A DNA stretch of 64,000 nt from Alphaproteobacteria bacterium (GTDB taxonomy: Bacteria > Pseudomonadota > Alphaproteobacteria > Sphingomonadales > Sphingomonadaceae): positions 1 through 64,000 of the forward strand of contig VBAC01000001.1 in the NCBI GenBank assembly GCA_005883305.1, given 5' to 3'. Position numbers and translations under genes: made by a program. Positions 28,528 to 40,651 of this stretch are shown piece by piece (positions within the stretch are counted from its first letter, which is position 1; the number at the start of each line of letters is the position of its first letter). The notes beneath the pieces are model-generated. The model was given only the letters and a program-made list of their open reading frames with translations. It was not told the origin of the DNA and ran no database searches.

Positions 28528-31308
28528 ATGATGACTGACCAAGCCGAGGGCCCCAGCTGGGCGCGCGACGATTGGCCATTGGTCGAGCTCGACGAGGTCA
28601 ATGCCGGGCTCGATCCGACCCAGGCGACGATCCAGCGCGTGGCGGCGAAAGCGAAGGACGCCGCCGGCCCCGCCGCTTCGCAGGCCGAGATCGAGCAGGC
28701 CGCGCGGGATTCGATCGCCGCGATGATGCTGATCCGCACCTATCGGGTGCGCGGCCACCTCGCCGCCGATCTCGATCCGCTCCACCTCAGCCAGCGCGAG
28801 ATGCCGGCGGACCTGACGCCGGAGTTCCACGGCTTCGCCGGAGCCGCGCTCGACCGGCCGGTCTGGCTCGGCGGGGCGCTGGGCCTGCAGAAGGCCAGCG
28901 TGCGCGAGATCGTCGAGATCCTTCGCCGCAATTACTGTGGGCGTGTCGGCCTCGAATATATGCACATCAATGACCTCGAGGAGCGGCGCTTCCTCCAGGA
29001 GCGGATGGAGGGCAAGGACGCCGAGATCAGCTTCACCCCCGAGGGCAAGCGGTCGATCCTGACCAAGGTCGTTCAGGCCGAGCAGTGGGAGAAGTTCCTC
29101 GCCCGCAAATATGTCGGCACCAAGCGCTTCGGCCTCGATGGCGGCGAGGCGATGGTTCCGGCGCTCGAGGCGGTGATCAAATATGGCGGCCAGTACGGAG
29201 TCGCCTCGATGGTCTTCGGAATGGCCCATCGCGGCCGGCTCAACGTCCTCGCCAACGTCATGGGCAAGCCCTACCGCGCGATCTTCAGCGAGTTCGCGGG
29301 CGGCGCCGCGAACCCGGAGGACGTCGGCGGATCGGGCGACGTCAAATATCACCTCGGAACCTCCTCGGACCGCGAGTTCGACGGGATCAGGGTCCATCTC
29401 AGCCTGGTGCCCAATCCGAGCCATCTCGAGGCGGTCGATCCGGTCGTCCTCGGCAAGACCCGCGCGCAGCAGGTCGCCAAAGGCGACAGCGAGGGCGACA
29501 CGGTGCTCCCCGTGCTGCTCCACGGCGATGCGGCCTTCGCCGGGCAGGGCATCGTCGCCGAATGCCTCGGCTTTTCCGGCATCCCCGGCTATTCGACCGG
29601 CGGCTGCCTCCACTTCATCATCAACAACCAGGTGGGCTTCACCACCTCGCCCCAGTTCGGCCGCTCCTCGCCTTATCCCTCGGACGTCGCCAAGGCGATC
29701 CAGGCGCCGATCCTCCACGTCAACGGCGACGATCCCGAAGCGGTCACCTTCTGCTGCAAGCTTGCGATCGAATATCGGCAGAAGTTCAACCGCGACATCG
29801 TCATCGACATGTGGTGCTACCGGCGCTTCGGCCACAATGAGGGCGACGAGCCGAGCTTCACCCAGCCCTTGATGTACCAGGAAATCCGGCAGCACCCACC
29901 GGTCTCCGCGCTCTACGCCGCGCGGCTTGAGCCGGAAGGGGTCATCGCCAAGGGCTGGGTCGACGGCGAGGTCGCGGCCTTCACGGCCTTGCTCGAGCAG
30001 GAGTTCGAGGCGGCCAAATCCTATCTGCCGAACAAGGCCGACTGGTTCGAGGGCGCTTGGTCCGGCCTCGGCAAGCCCAAGGCGGCGATCACCGAGCGGC
30101 GCAACGTCGCCACCGGCTGCTCCGAGGAGATTCTGCGCGACGTCGGCCGGACTCTGACCACGATCCCCGAGGGGCTCCAGGTGCACAAGACGCTCGGCCG
30201 GATCGTCGACGCCCGGCGGGAGATGTTCGAGAGCGGCGCCGGATTCGACTGGGCGACGGCCGAGGCGCTCGCTTTCGGCACCTTGCTGCGCGAGAACCAT
30301 CCGGTACGCCTGTCCGGCCAGGACAGCGGCCGCGGCACCTTCAGCCAGCGCCACGCCGTCTGGGTCGATCAAAGCGACGGGCACAAATTTATCCCCCTGA
30401 CCCAGGTGGGCCCCGCCCGCTTCGAGGTGCGCGACAGCCCGCTGTCCGAATTCGGCGTGCTCGGCTTCGAATATGGCTGGTCGCTCGCCGATCCGCAGAC
30501 GCTCGTATTGTGGGAGGCGCAGTTCGGCGATTTCGCCAACGGCGCTCAGGTGATCATCGACCAGTTCATCGCCGCCGGCGAGGCCAAGTGGCTGCGCGCG
30601 TCTGGCCTCGTCCTCTTGCTTCCGCACGGCTACGAAGGGCAGGGGCCCGAGCATAGCTCGGCGCGGCCCGAGCGCTTCCTCCAGCTGTGCGCCGAGGACA
30701 ATATGCAGGTCGCCAACTGCACCACGCCGGCCAACTATTTCCACCTGCTCCGCCGTCAGATGCACCGCGATTTCCGCAAGCCTTTGGTGGTGATGACCCC
30801 CAAGTCGCTGCTTCGGAACAAGAGCGCCGTGTCGAGCCTCGGCGATTTCGCCGGGGAGAGCCACTTCATGCGCATCCTCTCCGATCCCAGCCCGCCGAAG
30901 GATTCGGACGTGAAGCGGCTGGTGCTGTGCACCGGCAAGCTCTCCTACGAGCTGATCGAGGCGCGCGACAAAGCGGGAGACGCAACCACCTCGATTGTCC
31001 GCATCGAGCAGCTCTATCCCTTCCCGGGCGAGGCCTTGCTGGCGCGGCTCAAGCGCATGACCAACCTCGAAGAGGTGATCTGGGCGCAGGAGGAGCCGCA
31101 GAATCAGGGCTATTGGGCCCATGTCGCGCCGCGCATCGAGCGCCGGCTCGGCGAGGCCGGGCTGAAGCCCAAGCGTCCCGTTTACGCCGGCCGCTCGCCC
31201 GCCGCGTCGCCGGCGACCGGTCTTGCCAAGCGCCACGCGGCGGAGCAGGCGGCCCTGATCGCCGACGCGCTCGGCCAGTCGACGACTGCACAAAGGAAAG
31301 CGAGCTAA
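28528..31308 (+). CDS. sucA: 2-oxoglutarate dehydrogenase E1 component
   Basis: 926 residues; thiamine-diphosphate enzyme that decarboxylates 2-oxoglutarate in the OGDH complex. Seen: GMAHRGRLNVLANVMGKP, HGDAAFAGQGIV, INNQVGFTTSP, the ThDP GDDPEAV region, LSGQDSGRGTFSQRH and LLPHGYEGQGPEHSS. The product starts at GPSWARDDWP. The N-terminal E2-contact segment of E. coli SucA (WLDSSYLSG...SVDANWR, about 40 residues) is not encoded. The ATG directly abuts a repeat. Stop meets the sucB ATG without a gap. Confidence 0.95.
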   Translation: MMTDQAEGPSWARDDWPLVELDEVNAGLDPTQATIQRVAAKAKDAAGPAASQAEIEQAARDSIAAMMLIRTYRVRGHLAADLDPLHLSQREMPADLTPEFHGFAGAALDRPVWLGGALGLQKASVREIVEILRRNYCGRVGLEYMHINDLEERRFLQERMEGKDAEISFTPEGKRSILTKVVQAEQWEKFLARKYVGTKRFGLDGGEAMVPALEAVIKYGGQYGVASMVFGMAHRGRLNVLANVMGKPYRAIFSEFAGGAANPEDVGGSGDVKYHLGTSSDREFDGIRVHLSLVPNPSHLEAVDPVVLGKTRAQQVAKGDSEGDTVLPVLLHGDAAFAGQGIVAECLGFSGIPGYSTGGCLHFIINNQVGFTTSPQFGRSSPYPSDVAKAIQAPILHVNGDDPEAVTFCCKLAIEYRQKFNRDIVIDMWCYRRFGHNEGDEPSFTQPLMYQEIRQHPPVSALYAARLEPEGVIAKGWVDGEVAAFTALLEQEFEAAKSYLPNKADWFEGAWSGLGKPKAAITERRNVATGCSEEILRDVGRTLTTIPEGLQVHKTLGRIVDARREMFESGAGFDWATAEALAFGTLLRENHPVRLSGQDSGRGTFSQRHAVWVDQSDGHKFIPLTQVGPARFEVRDSPLSEFGVLGFEYGWSLADPQTLVLWEAQFGDFANGAQVIIDQFIAAGEAKWLRASGLVLLLPHGYEGQGPEHSSARPERFLQLCAEDNMQVANCTTPANYFHLLRRQMHRDFRKPLVVMTPKSLLRNKSAVSSLGDFAGESHFMRILSDPSPPKDSDVKRLVLCTGKLSYELIEARDKAGDATTSIVRIEQLYPFPGEALLARLKRMTNLEEVIWAQEEPQNQGYWAHVAPRIERRLGEAGLKPKRPVYAGRSPAASPATGLAKRHAAEQAALIADALGQSTTAQRKAS

Positions 31309-32592
31309 ATGGCGACTGAAGTCAAAGTCCCGACTCTGGGCGAATCGATCACCGAGGCGACGCTCGGCGCGTGGCTCAAGCAGCCTGGCGACGCGGTCGC
31401 CCAGGACGAGCCGATCGCCAGCCTGGAGACCGACAAGGTCGCGGTCGAAGTGCCCTCGCCGGTCGCGGGCACGATGGGCGAGCAGCGTGCGGGCGTGGGC
31501 GACACGGTCGCCGTCGGAGCGGTGATCGCCACCGTGGAGGCCGGCGCCGCCGCGACTCCGGTCAACCCCCAGGGCGCGGGCGAGAATATCGCGCCGAAGG
31601 AGGCGCCGCCCGCTGCCGCTCCCGCGGAAGAGGAGGATGAGGAGGCGCCGCATCTGACGCTCTCCCCCGCGGTGCGCCGGATCGTGCTCGAGCACCATCT
31701 CGATCCGTCTAAGATCAAGGGCACCGGCAAGGACGGCCGCCTGACCAAGGACGACGTGCTTGCCGCCGCCGAGAGCCAGGAAAATGGTTCCCCGGCGAAG
31801 GCCGGGGCCCAGGCGCCGCAGGCGGAAGCCCCGTCGGCTCCGCAAGCCGCGCCCGCGCCAACCAGGGCCTCGACCCCGGCCTCCGCCGGGGAACGGCGCG
31901 AGGAGCGCGTCCGCATGACCCGCCTCCGCCAGACGATCGCCAAGCGGCTCAAGGAGGCGCAGAACACCGCCGCCCTGCTGACGACGTTCAACGACGTCGA
32001 CATGACCGAGATCATGGCCGCGCGAAGCCGCTACAAGGATTTGTTCGAGAAGAAGCACGGAATCCGCTTGGGCTTCATGGGCTTCTTCGTGAAGGCCGCC
32101 GCGCTCGCCGCGCGCGACGTTCCCGCGGTCAACGCGTCGATCGACGGCGAGGAGATCGTCTATCACGATTATATGGACGTATCGGTCGCTGTCTCCGCGC
32201 CCAACGGCCTCGTCGTCCCCGTCCTCCGCGACGCGCAAGGCCTGAGCTTCGCCGAAATCGAGAAGAGGATCGCCGACTTCGGCAAGCGCGCGAAGGACGG
32301 CACCCTGAAGATCGAGGAGATGCAGGGCGGGACCTTCACCATCTCCAACGGCGGCGTGTTCGGCTCGCTCCTTTCGACCCCGATCATCAACCCGCCGCAG
32401 AGCGCGGTGCTCGGAATGCACCGGATCGAGGAGCGCCCGGTCGTCCGCGACGGCCAGATCGTCGCCCGGCCGATGATGTACCTCGCGCTCAGCTACGACC
32501 ACCGCCTGGTCGACGGCCGCGAGGCGGTCACCTTCCTCGTGCGGATGAAAGAGGCGCTGGAAGACCCGACGCGGTTGCTGATCGATTTGTGA
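31309..32592 (+). CDS. sucB: Dihydrolipoyl succinyltransferase (OGDH E2)
   Basis: 427 residues. Domains: lipoyl domain (1-77) with lipoyl-lysine in ETDKVAVEV (Lys43), Ala/Pro linker, E1/E3-binding domain (about 113-150, [21 protein letters not shown]), second linker, then the catalytic domain (about 200-427) ending with [10 protein letters not shown], which holds the active histidine. The second linker is unusually long because about 36 residues ([10 protein letters not shown]... to ...[10 protein letters not shown]) are translated from an inverted pair of the intergenic repeat. Directly downstream of sucA. Confidence 0.96.
   Translation: MATEVKVPTLGESITEATLGAWLKQPGDAVAQDEPIASLETDKVAVEVPSPVAGTMGEQRAGVGDTVAVGAVIATVEAGAAATPVNPQGAGENIAPKEAPPAAAPAEEEDEEAPHLTLSPAVRRIVLEHHLDPSKIKGTGKDGRLTKDDVLAAAESQENGSPAKAGAQAPQAEAPSAPQAAPAPTRASTPASAGERREERVRMTRLRQTIAKRLKEAQNTAALLTTFNDVDMTEIMAARSRYKDLFEKKHGIRLGFMGFFVKAAALAARDVPAVNASIDGEEIVYHDYMDVSVAVSAPNGLVVPVLRDAQGLSFAEIEKRIADFGKRAKDGTLKIEEMQGGTFTISNGGVFGSLLSTPIINPPQSAVLGMHRIEERPVVRDGQIVARPMMYLALSYDHRLVDGREAVTFLVRMKEALEDPTRLLIDL
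31788..31894. repeat. Palindromic repeat pair translated inside sucB linker
   Basis: Left arm TTCCCCGGCGAAGGCCGGGG (31788-31807) and right arm ACCCCGGCCTCCGCCGGGGA (31873-31892) in inverted orientation, 65 bases apart, wholly in frame within sucB. Encodes a flexible Ala/Pro/Ser/Gly segment. Confidence 0.9.
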
Positions 32593-32604
32593 GAAGAAAA
32601 ATTG

Positions 32605-32710
32605 TGCTCCGGCGAAGGCCGGAGCGCTGGATGGAGCGCGATGCGACCGGGAGAGAAAACCCTCGTCCAATTGCGCGGGTGGCCAACGCTCCGGCCTTCG
32701 CCGGAGCACC
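32605..32710. repeat. Palindromic repeat pair between sucB and lpdA
   Basis: Variant of the same family: GCTCCGGCGAAGGCCGGAGC (32606-32625) and its inverse GCTCCGGCCTTCGCCGGAGC (32688-32707), with a less-ordered middle. Both arms changed together (CCCC to CTCC), keeping the hairpin. Confidence 0.9.
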
Positions 32711-32722
32711 AAAGGATAGAAA

Positions 32723-34120
<1,398 letters not shown>

Positions 34121-34139
34121 CGCGGCGTCGCAACCGCCC

Positions 34140-34212
34140 CGTCATTCCCGCGAAAGCGGGAATCCCGCTGCTCTTCGGAAGAAGCTGGACCCCCGCTTTC
34201 GCGGGGGTGACG
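34140..34212. repeat. Intergenic repeat of GTCATTCCCGCGAAAGCGGGAAT type
   Basis: GTCATTCCCGCGAAAGCGGG (34141-34160) and the inverse arm CCCGCTTTCGCGGGGGTGAC (34193-34212). A common dispersed proteobacterial repeat family. Downstream of lpdA, it may end the TCA transcript or be read through. Confidence 0.88.
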
Positions 34213-34234
34213 CAGATGTGGTAGCGTGGCGCTC

Positions 34235-34864
34235 ATGCCCCCCGCCTCCCTCCCCGAAGCCCTCGGGCCGGTCCTCGACTGGCTCAACTATGCCGGAATT
34301 GCCGTCTTCGCCGCGTCGGGGGCGATGCTCGCGGCGCAGCGCAAGCAGACGTTCGTCACCTTCGTCTTCTTCGCGGTGGTGACCGGAGTCGGCGGCGGGA
34401 CGGTGCGCGACCTGCTGATCGGCGCGCCGGTCTTCTGGGTCCACCACAATGCGACGCTGGCCATCTGCCTCGGCGCTGCCGCGGCGGTGTGGCTGGTGTC
34501 GGCGCGGCTGTGGCCGGCCAGGGCCATGCTCTGGTTCGACGCCGCGGGCCTTGCCGCCTTCTCGGCCTATGGCGCTGCCAAGGCGCTCGCCTTCGGAATC
34601 GCGCCGGTTCCGGCCTTCGCGATGGGGGTGTTGACCGGCTGCCTCGGCGGAATCATACGCGACGTGCTCGCCGGCGATCCTTCGATCCTGATGCGGCCCG
34701 AGCTCTACGTCACCGCCTCGGCGCTGTCGGCGGCGCTGTTCGTCGGCCTCGCTTTGGCGGGGGTTCCGGGCGGCGTTGCGGGCATCGCCGCCTTCCTCGC
34801 CGGCTTCGCGCTGAGGGGCGCCGCCATCTGGCGCGGCTGGTCGCTGCCGGCCTATTCGCGCTAG
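34235..34864 (+). CDS. TRIC-family cation channel protein (UPF0126)
   Basis: 209 residues from the ATG at 34235; a GTG three codons earlier is possible. Seven hydrophobic helices, with the two diagnostic repeats GVGGGTVRDLLIG (about residues 50-62) and CLGGIIRDVLAGDPSIL (about 133-149). These belong to the internal duplication of bacterial TRIC channels, inner-membrane trimers conducting K+/Na+. Also suggested for glycine transport in related proteins; not decided here. Confidence 0.88.
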   Translation: MPPASLPEALGPVLDWLNYAGIAVFAASGAMLAAQRKQTFVTFVFFAVVTGVGGGTVRDLLIGAPVFWVHHNATLAICLGAAAAVWLVSARLWPARAMLWFDAAGLAAFSAYGAAKALAFGIAPVPAFAMGVLTGCLGGIIRDVLAGDPSILMRPELYVTASALSAALFVGLALAGVPGGVAGIAAFLAGFALRGAAIWRGWSLPAYSR

Positions 34865-34908
34865 AGTCCGGCTCGATGGGCTTCGACCGATCTGCGTACA
34901 ATTTCAGA

Positions 34909-35022
34909 GTCATCCCCGCGAAAGCCGGGACCTATGAACACAGGTCATTGAGGAGACGCTCAGCTTCGGAAGCGCAATTGCACTGTCCGAGTTCATGGGT
35001 CCCGGCTTCCGCCGGGATGACT
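34909..35022. repeat. Intergenic inverted repeat downstream of TRIC gene
   Basis: GTCATCCCCGCGAAAGCCGGGACC followed by TATGAAC (34909-34939) is mirrored by GTTCATGGGTCCCGGCTTCC and GCCGGGATGAC (34990-35021). It lies between convergent genes. Related to, but distinct from, the element at 34140. Confidence 0.85.
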
Positions 35023-35067
35023 CCCAAGGTCAGACCATCCACCTGAATTTCTAATCCTGTGCGGACC

Positions 35068-35613
35068 CTAGCCGCGCCAGACCATTGAGACCGGTTTCGG
35101 CTCTTCGGGCCGGGTCGAAAGCGGGGCCAGCGCGCGCTGCCACAGGCCGACGCTGCGCCATTCGCGGAATTTGAAGCCGACCTTCTCGTAGGTTCCCGCC
35201 TGCCGGAAGCCCACGCTTTCGTGGAGCCTGACGCTCGCTTCGTTGGGCAAGGTGATCGCGGCGATCGCCTGGGCGAAGCCCTGGCCTTCCAGCAGAGGCA
35301 GCAAGGCGCGGTAGAGCAGGGTGCCGGTGCCGCGCCCGCTCATCCCGTCGGCGAGATAGACCGTGGTCTCGACGGTGAAGCGATAGGCCGGCCGCGCGCG
35401 GAACGGGCAGGCATAGGCGTAGCCGATCGCGGCCTCATCCTCGCCGCAGGCGGTCAGCCATGGATAGAGGTCCCCGCCCTCCGCGATTCGCCGCGCCATC
35501 TCGGCTTCGTCGGGCGGCTCGGTCTCGAACGAAACGACCGTGCCGGCGACGTAGGGCGCGTAGATCGAGGCGATTGCCGCCGCGTCGTCCGCGGTGGCGC
35601 GCCGGATCTTCAC
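35068..35613 (-). CDS. GNAT acetyltransferase, phosphinothricin-type
   Basis: 181 residues from a GTG at 35613 that overlaps the sppA stop (GTGA); no ATG is available upstream. IRRATADDAAAIASIYAPYV, SFETEPPDEAEM and the acetyl-CoA loop GRGTGTLL match phosphinothricin/amino-acid N-acetyltransferases, with NEASVRLHESVGFRQAGTYEKVGFK near the end. Likely acetylates a small amine or amino acid. Translated from the sppA transcript. Confidence 0.87.
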   Translation of the reverse strand: MKIRRATADDAAAIASIYAPYVAGTVVSFETEPPDEAEMARRIAEGGDLYPWLTACGEDEAAIGYAYACPFRARPAYRFTVETTVYLADGMSGRGTGTLLYRALLPLLEGQGFAQAIAAITLPNEASVRLHESVGFRQAGTYEKVGFKFREWRSVGLWQRALAPLSTRPEEPKPVSMVWRG

Positions 35614-37490
35614 CCCCGCCAGACCATCGCCATCAACTGCGTCCACAGCGACCCGCTCGCCGCCGCGCGCGGGGCCGGGGCGATCGGCGGGCATTCGAGG
35701 CAGCGGGCCTGGATCGCGGGTCCCGAAAGCAGCTGCTGAGCGTCGTGGAGCGCGCGCTGGATCATGATCTCGGGGCGGTGGGCGAGCCGGGCGAAGGCGT
35801 CGCGCGCCTGGTCGTCCTGGTCCTCCTCGTCGCGGGCCGCGTCGGCGAGGATCTGGCCGAGCCAGCCGGGCTCGCGCTCCAGGAACCGCGGCTGCGCGTC
35901 GGCGGGGTCGATATGCGCCCGGCGCGCCGCTTCGGCGATGGCGTCGTCGAGGCTTCCGAAGCGGTCGACGAGGCCGAGCTGGCGGGCAGTGCCGCCGTCC
36001 CACACGCGGCCCTGGGCGATCTCGTTGACCCGCGCCGGCGGCAGGTGGCGAGAGCGGGAGACGAGGCCGATGAAGCGCCGGTAGGTCGTCTCGACCCCCA
36101 TCTGGAGCAACTGGCTCGCCTGGGGGGAGGGGCCGCGCAGCAGGTCCGGCTCGCCCGAGAGCGGAGTCGTTCGCACGCCGTCGGCGCCGACCCCCAGCTT
36201 CTCGAGCGTTCCCTGGAAGCTCGGAAGGATTCCGAACACGCCGATCGAGCCGGTGATCGTCGAGGGCTCGGCGAAGATCACGTCGCCGGCGGTCGCGATC
36301 CAATAGCCGCCCGAGGCGGCGACCGAGCCCATCGAGACGACCACCGGGATGCCGCGCCTTTTGGCGCCGACCACCGCCCGCCGGATTCGCTCCGAGGCGG
36401 TGACCGATCCGCCCGGCGAATCGATCCGGACGACCAGCGCCTTGATGTCGCCGCGCTCCAGCCCGCGCTCGAGATTGCCGGCGACGGTCTCGCCGCCCGC
36501 CGTCCCGGCCGGCGCGTTGCCGTCGACGATCTCTCCGGCGACCGTCAGCACCGCGATCTCGCCGCCCGAATCGCTCGCCGGATGGTCGTCAATCCAGGCA
36601 TCGTAATGGACCGCGCGGTAGCTGTCGGGCTCGTCCGGGTCGTCGGTGCCGGCAAGCTCGGCCATCCGCTGCCCGAACTGGGCGCGGCCGCCGATGCGGT
36701 CGACCAGCCCGGCGCGAAGCGCCGCCTGGGCCATGTCGCCGCCCGCGGCGGTGATCGCGGCCGGCGTGTCGGCGACATATTGGGCGATCTGCGCGCGCGG
36801 CCGCGCCTGTCGCACGTCCTGCTGCCAGGTGCCCCAGAGAGCGTCGGCGAGGGCCTGGGCGGCGCGGCGGGCCTCGGGCGACATGTCGCTTCGCGTATAG
36901 GGCTCGACCGCCGACTTGAACGCGCCGACCCGGTAGACGTTGGCGGTCACCCCGAGCCGCTCGAGCAGGCCGGCATAATAGAGGTTGCTTCCGCCCGGGC
37001 CGGCGATGAGCACCGCGCCCAGCGGATCGAGCCAGATCTCGTCGGCATGGGCGGCGAGCTGGTAGGTGTCGTCGCTATAGCCCGTGGCGTAGGCGACGAC
37101 GCGCTTGTCGGCGCGCCGAACGCGGTCGAGCGCCTCCCCGACATTGGCGATCGCCGTCTGGCCGCCGCCGGTGAACAGGTCGAGGTCGAGGGCGACGGCC
37201 TGGATGTCGTCGTCGGCCGCGGCGGTGTCGAGCGCGTGGATCAGCTCGCTCACCCGATATTGGCGGGTCACGGGCGTTCCGCCGACCAGGTCGAAGGGGT
37301 TCCGTTGCGAGGGCTGCTCGACGATCGCTCCGGAAAGCTCGAGGCGCAGGGCGCCGCGCTCGGCGCTGTCCTTGTGCGGGCTGGCGGAAAGCGCCGCGTA
37401 GAGGCCGCCGAAGAAGATCAACATGAAGATCAGGACGAGCGCGTCCTTGATCCCGACCAGCACCTTCCACGCCTTGCCCAGAAACCTCAT
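35610..37490 (-). CDS. sppA: Signal peptide peptidase SppA, long (67K) type
   Basis: 626 residues, membrane serine protease that cleaves leftover signal peptides. One N-terminal membrane anchor (about residues 11-33). Two S49 domains: the N-terminal one with VYRVGAFKSAVEPYTR containing the catalytic lysine, the C-terminal one with VSMGSVAASGGYWIATAGD containing the catalytic serine. Length is typical of the duplicated E. coli-like form. Followed by an acetyltransferase in a 4-base overlap. Confidence 0.94.
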   Translation of the reverse strand: MRFLGKAWKVLVGIKDALVLIFMLIFFGGLYAALSASPHKDSAERGALRLELSGAIVEQPSQRNPFDLVGGTPVTRQYRVSELIHALDTAAADDDIQAVALDLDLFTGGGQTAIANVGEALDRVRRADKRVVAYATGYSDDTYQLAAHADEIWLDPLGAVLIAGPGGSNLYYAGLLERLGVTANVYRVGAFKSAVEPYTRSDMSPEARRAAQALADALWGTWQQDVRQARPRAQIAQYVADTPAAITAAGGDMAQAALRAGLVDRIGGRAQFGQRMAELAGTDDPDEPDSYRAVHYDAWIDDHPASDSGGEIAVLTVAGEIVDGNAPAGTAGGETVAGNLERGLERGDIKALVVRIDSPGGSVTASERIRRAVVGAKRRGIPVVVSMGSVAASGGYWIATAGDVIFAEPSTITGSIGVFGILPSFQGTLEKLGVGADGVRTTPLSGEPDLLRGPSPQASQLLQMGVETTYRRFIGLVSRSRHLPPARVNEIAQGRVWDGGTARQLGLVDRFGSLDDAIAEAARRAHIDPADAQPRFLEREPGWLGQILADAARDEEDQDDQARDAFARLAHRPEIMIQRALHDAQQLLSGPAIQARCLECPPIAPAPRAAASGSLWTQLMAMVWRG

Positions 37491-37622
37491 CGTTCCGCCG
37501 CTCCTTTGCCCTTCCGGGGCTAGACGAGGCCCCGTGCGCTGTAAATGGGAGGCGCGGCGAGCCGAGCCAAGTGCCGCCGTCGAGTCCTTGACCTGTCATG
37601 CGCAAGCCCTACATGGGCGTCA

Positions 37623-37649
37623 TTGGCACTCGCCCCGCGTGAGTGCTAA
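37623..37649 (+). promoter_or_regulatory. CIRCE operator of the groESL operon
   Basis: TTGGCACTC (37623-37631), nine bases, GAGTGCTAA (37641-37649): one mismatch from the canonical TTAGCACTC-N9-GAGTGCTAA. It lies 34 bases before groES, where the HrcA repressor binds in heat-shock control. hrcA is not in the window. Confidence 0.95.
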
Positions 37650-37682
37650 CAAGTTTTCTACGCCCATGAGAAAGGTGACTCT

Positions 37683-37970
37683 ATGAAGTTTCGACCGCTC
37701 CACGATCGCGTCCTCGTCCGTCGCGTCGAGGCCGAGGAGAAGACGGCCGGCGGGATCATCATCCCCGACAGCGCCAAGGAAAAGCCCCAGGAGGGCGAAG
37801 TCGTCTCCGTCGGCACCGGCGCCCGCAACGAAGCCGGCGAGATCCACCCGCTCGAGGTCAAGGCCGGCGACAAGATCCTGTTCGGCAAGTGGTCGGGCAC
37901 CGAGGTCAAGATCGACGGCGAGGACCTGCTCATCATGAAAGAGAGCGATATCCTCGGCATCGTCGGCTGA
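37683..37970 (+). CDS. groES: Co-chaperonin GroES
   Basis: 95 residues, lid of the GroEL folding chamber. Starts [21 protein letters not shown], with mobile loop [16 protein letters not shown] and the terminal [21 protein letters not shown] provides the ribosome site. First gene of the groES-groEL operon under the CIRCE element. Confidence 0.98.
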   Translation: MKFRPLHDRVLVRRVEAEEKTAGGIIIPDSAKEKPQEGEVVSVGTGARNEAGEIHPLEVKAGDKILFGKWSGTEVKIDGEDLLIMKESDILGIVG

Positions 37971-38033
37971 ATTTGAGAGCGCGCTGGCCCATGGTCAGTG
38001 CGAACATTCGGAACATTCAAACCTGAAAGGTAA

Positions 38034-39686
<1,653 letters not shown>

Positions 39687-39693
39687 TTTCGCA

Positions 39694-39721
39694 CCGGCGC
39701 AGCGCTCTGGCGCTGCGCCGG
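39694..39721 (+). terminator. Strong hairpin directly after groEL
   Basis: CCGGCGCAGCGC (39694-39705), TCTG loop, GCGCTGCGCCGG (39710-39721): a perfect 12-base stem. No T-run follows, so it may stabilise the transcript end rather than terminate by itself. Confidence 0.7.
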
Positions 39722-39816
39722 AGACGAAATCGGAACGGACGGCGGGGCGGTCGGCCCGAAGCCGACCGAACCCGACCGACGGCGCGGATTCACTCCGCGC
39801 CGCCGCACCGAAAAAA

Positions 39817-39850
39817 AGAGGGCCGGGGAGAAATCTCCGGCCCTTTCTTA
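39817..39850 (+). terminator. Rho-independent terminator of groESL
   Basis: AGGGCCGGGGAGA then TCTCCGGCCCT with a short AA loop, followed by TTCTTATT. A GC-rich stem with a U-rich tail about 130 bases after groEL. On the minus strand a run AAAAAAAG precedes it, so it might also serve the opposite-strand genes. Confidence 0.88.
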
Positions 39851-39882
39851 TTGTCCGTCGCTTCCGCAAGCGGCGCGTTTCC

Positions 39883-40365
39883 TCACCTGGGAGGGGGCAC
39901 GGGAATAAGCGGCGGCGATCCTGTCTCGGCGTCAGGATCGACCAATCGGACGGCGAGGTTGGTGATGAACGTCAGCGGATTCCTGCCTCCGCCATAGCCG
40001 GCATCCGCCATTTCCGCCTTGCTGCAGCGGTGCTGGTCCTGGAATATGCCGCAACCGCCGGTGGCGATCGGGTCGGCCGAAGGTCTCGGGACCTCGCCCC
40101 TCATATTCCCGGCGCCGAAGAGCGCGTTTGTCCGGCCGAGCTGGGGAAGGCGGTAGCGGTCGCGGTCGCGTCTGTTGCCGCACACGACGATCTCGTCGTC
40201 CGGCCGCGAGGCGCTGCACGGATCGATCCTGTCCAGCACGCGAAAGCGGGCGACGGCGTCTTCCGCCCTGTCCTGGGCGAGCGCCGCGGGCGAGGCCAAA
40301 AGCGAAGTCACGGCGGCAAGCGTGACGCGCCTTGCTCGGGCGCGTCTGCCGGCTCGATCCGTCAC
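39883..40365 (-). CDS. Exported hypothetical protein
   Basis: 160 residues from a GTG that overlaps the upstream lipoprotein stop (GTGA). Signal peptide with long Arg-rich n-region (MTDRAGRRARARRVTLAAVTSLLASPAALAQ). The mature part has four cysteines (DPCSA, VVCGN, GGCGIF, HRCSKAEM), probably two disulphides, and a Pro-rich tail. The CxN/VVCGNR pattern is seen in many secreted unknown proteins of this group. Function unknown. Confidence 0.75.
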   Translation of the reverse strand: MTDRAGRRARARRVTLAAVTSLLASPAALAQDRAEDAVARFRVLDRIDPCSASRPDDEIVVCGNRRDRDRYRLPQLGRTNALFGAGNMRGEVPRPSADPIATGGCGIFQDQHRCSKAEMADAGYGGGRNPLTFITNLAVRLVDPDAETGSPPLIPVPPPR

Positions 40366-40601
40366 TGCCCGTTGCCGGCCGCTTCGTTCGCCTCCGCCGC
40401 ATTCTCCTCGGCGGCGATCTCCGCCTCGTTGGCGGTCAGCGAATCCGGGGACACGTCGAACACATTGTCGTCGAGCATCGCCGCGGCATTGTCGAGTTGG
40501 CGCTCCTCCTCCTCGCTGAGGCCGCCGCCGCGGTCGTTGCCGCGCCCGCAGGCCGCGAGAGCGAGGAGGGCAGCCAGGCCGGCGGTCGTCAGGCGCTTCA
40601 T
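40362..40601 (-). CDS. Small acidic lipoprotein
   Basis: 79 residues from the ATG at 40601 (GGAG upstream); the in-frame GTG at 40616 is less likely. Signal sequence with lipobox LALAAC, then a very acidic Ala/Asn/Glu-rich tail with DNVFDVSPDSLTANEAE. Coupled to the next gene through a 4-base overlap. No known family; resembles short envelope lipoproteins. Confidence 0.72.
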   Translation of the reverse strand: MKRLTTAGLAALLALAACGRGNDRGGGLSEEEERQLDNAAAMLDDNVFDVSPDSLTANEAEIAAEENAAEANEAAGNGQ

Positions 40602-40651
40602 ATCCGGTTTCTCCACCGCATCGAGCGCACTCTAACCCGATCGGCGGGCAA

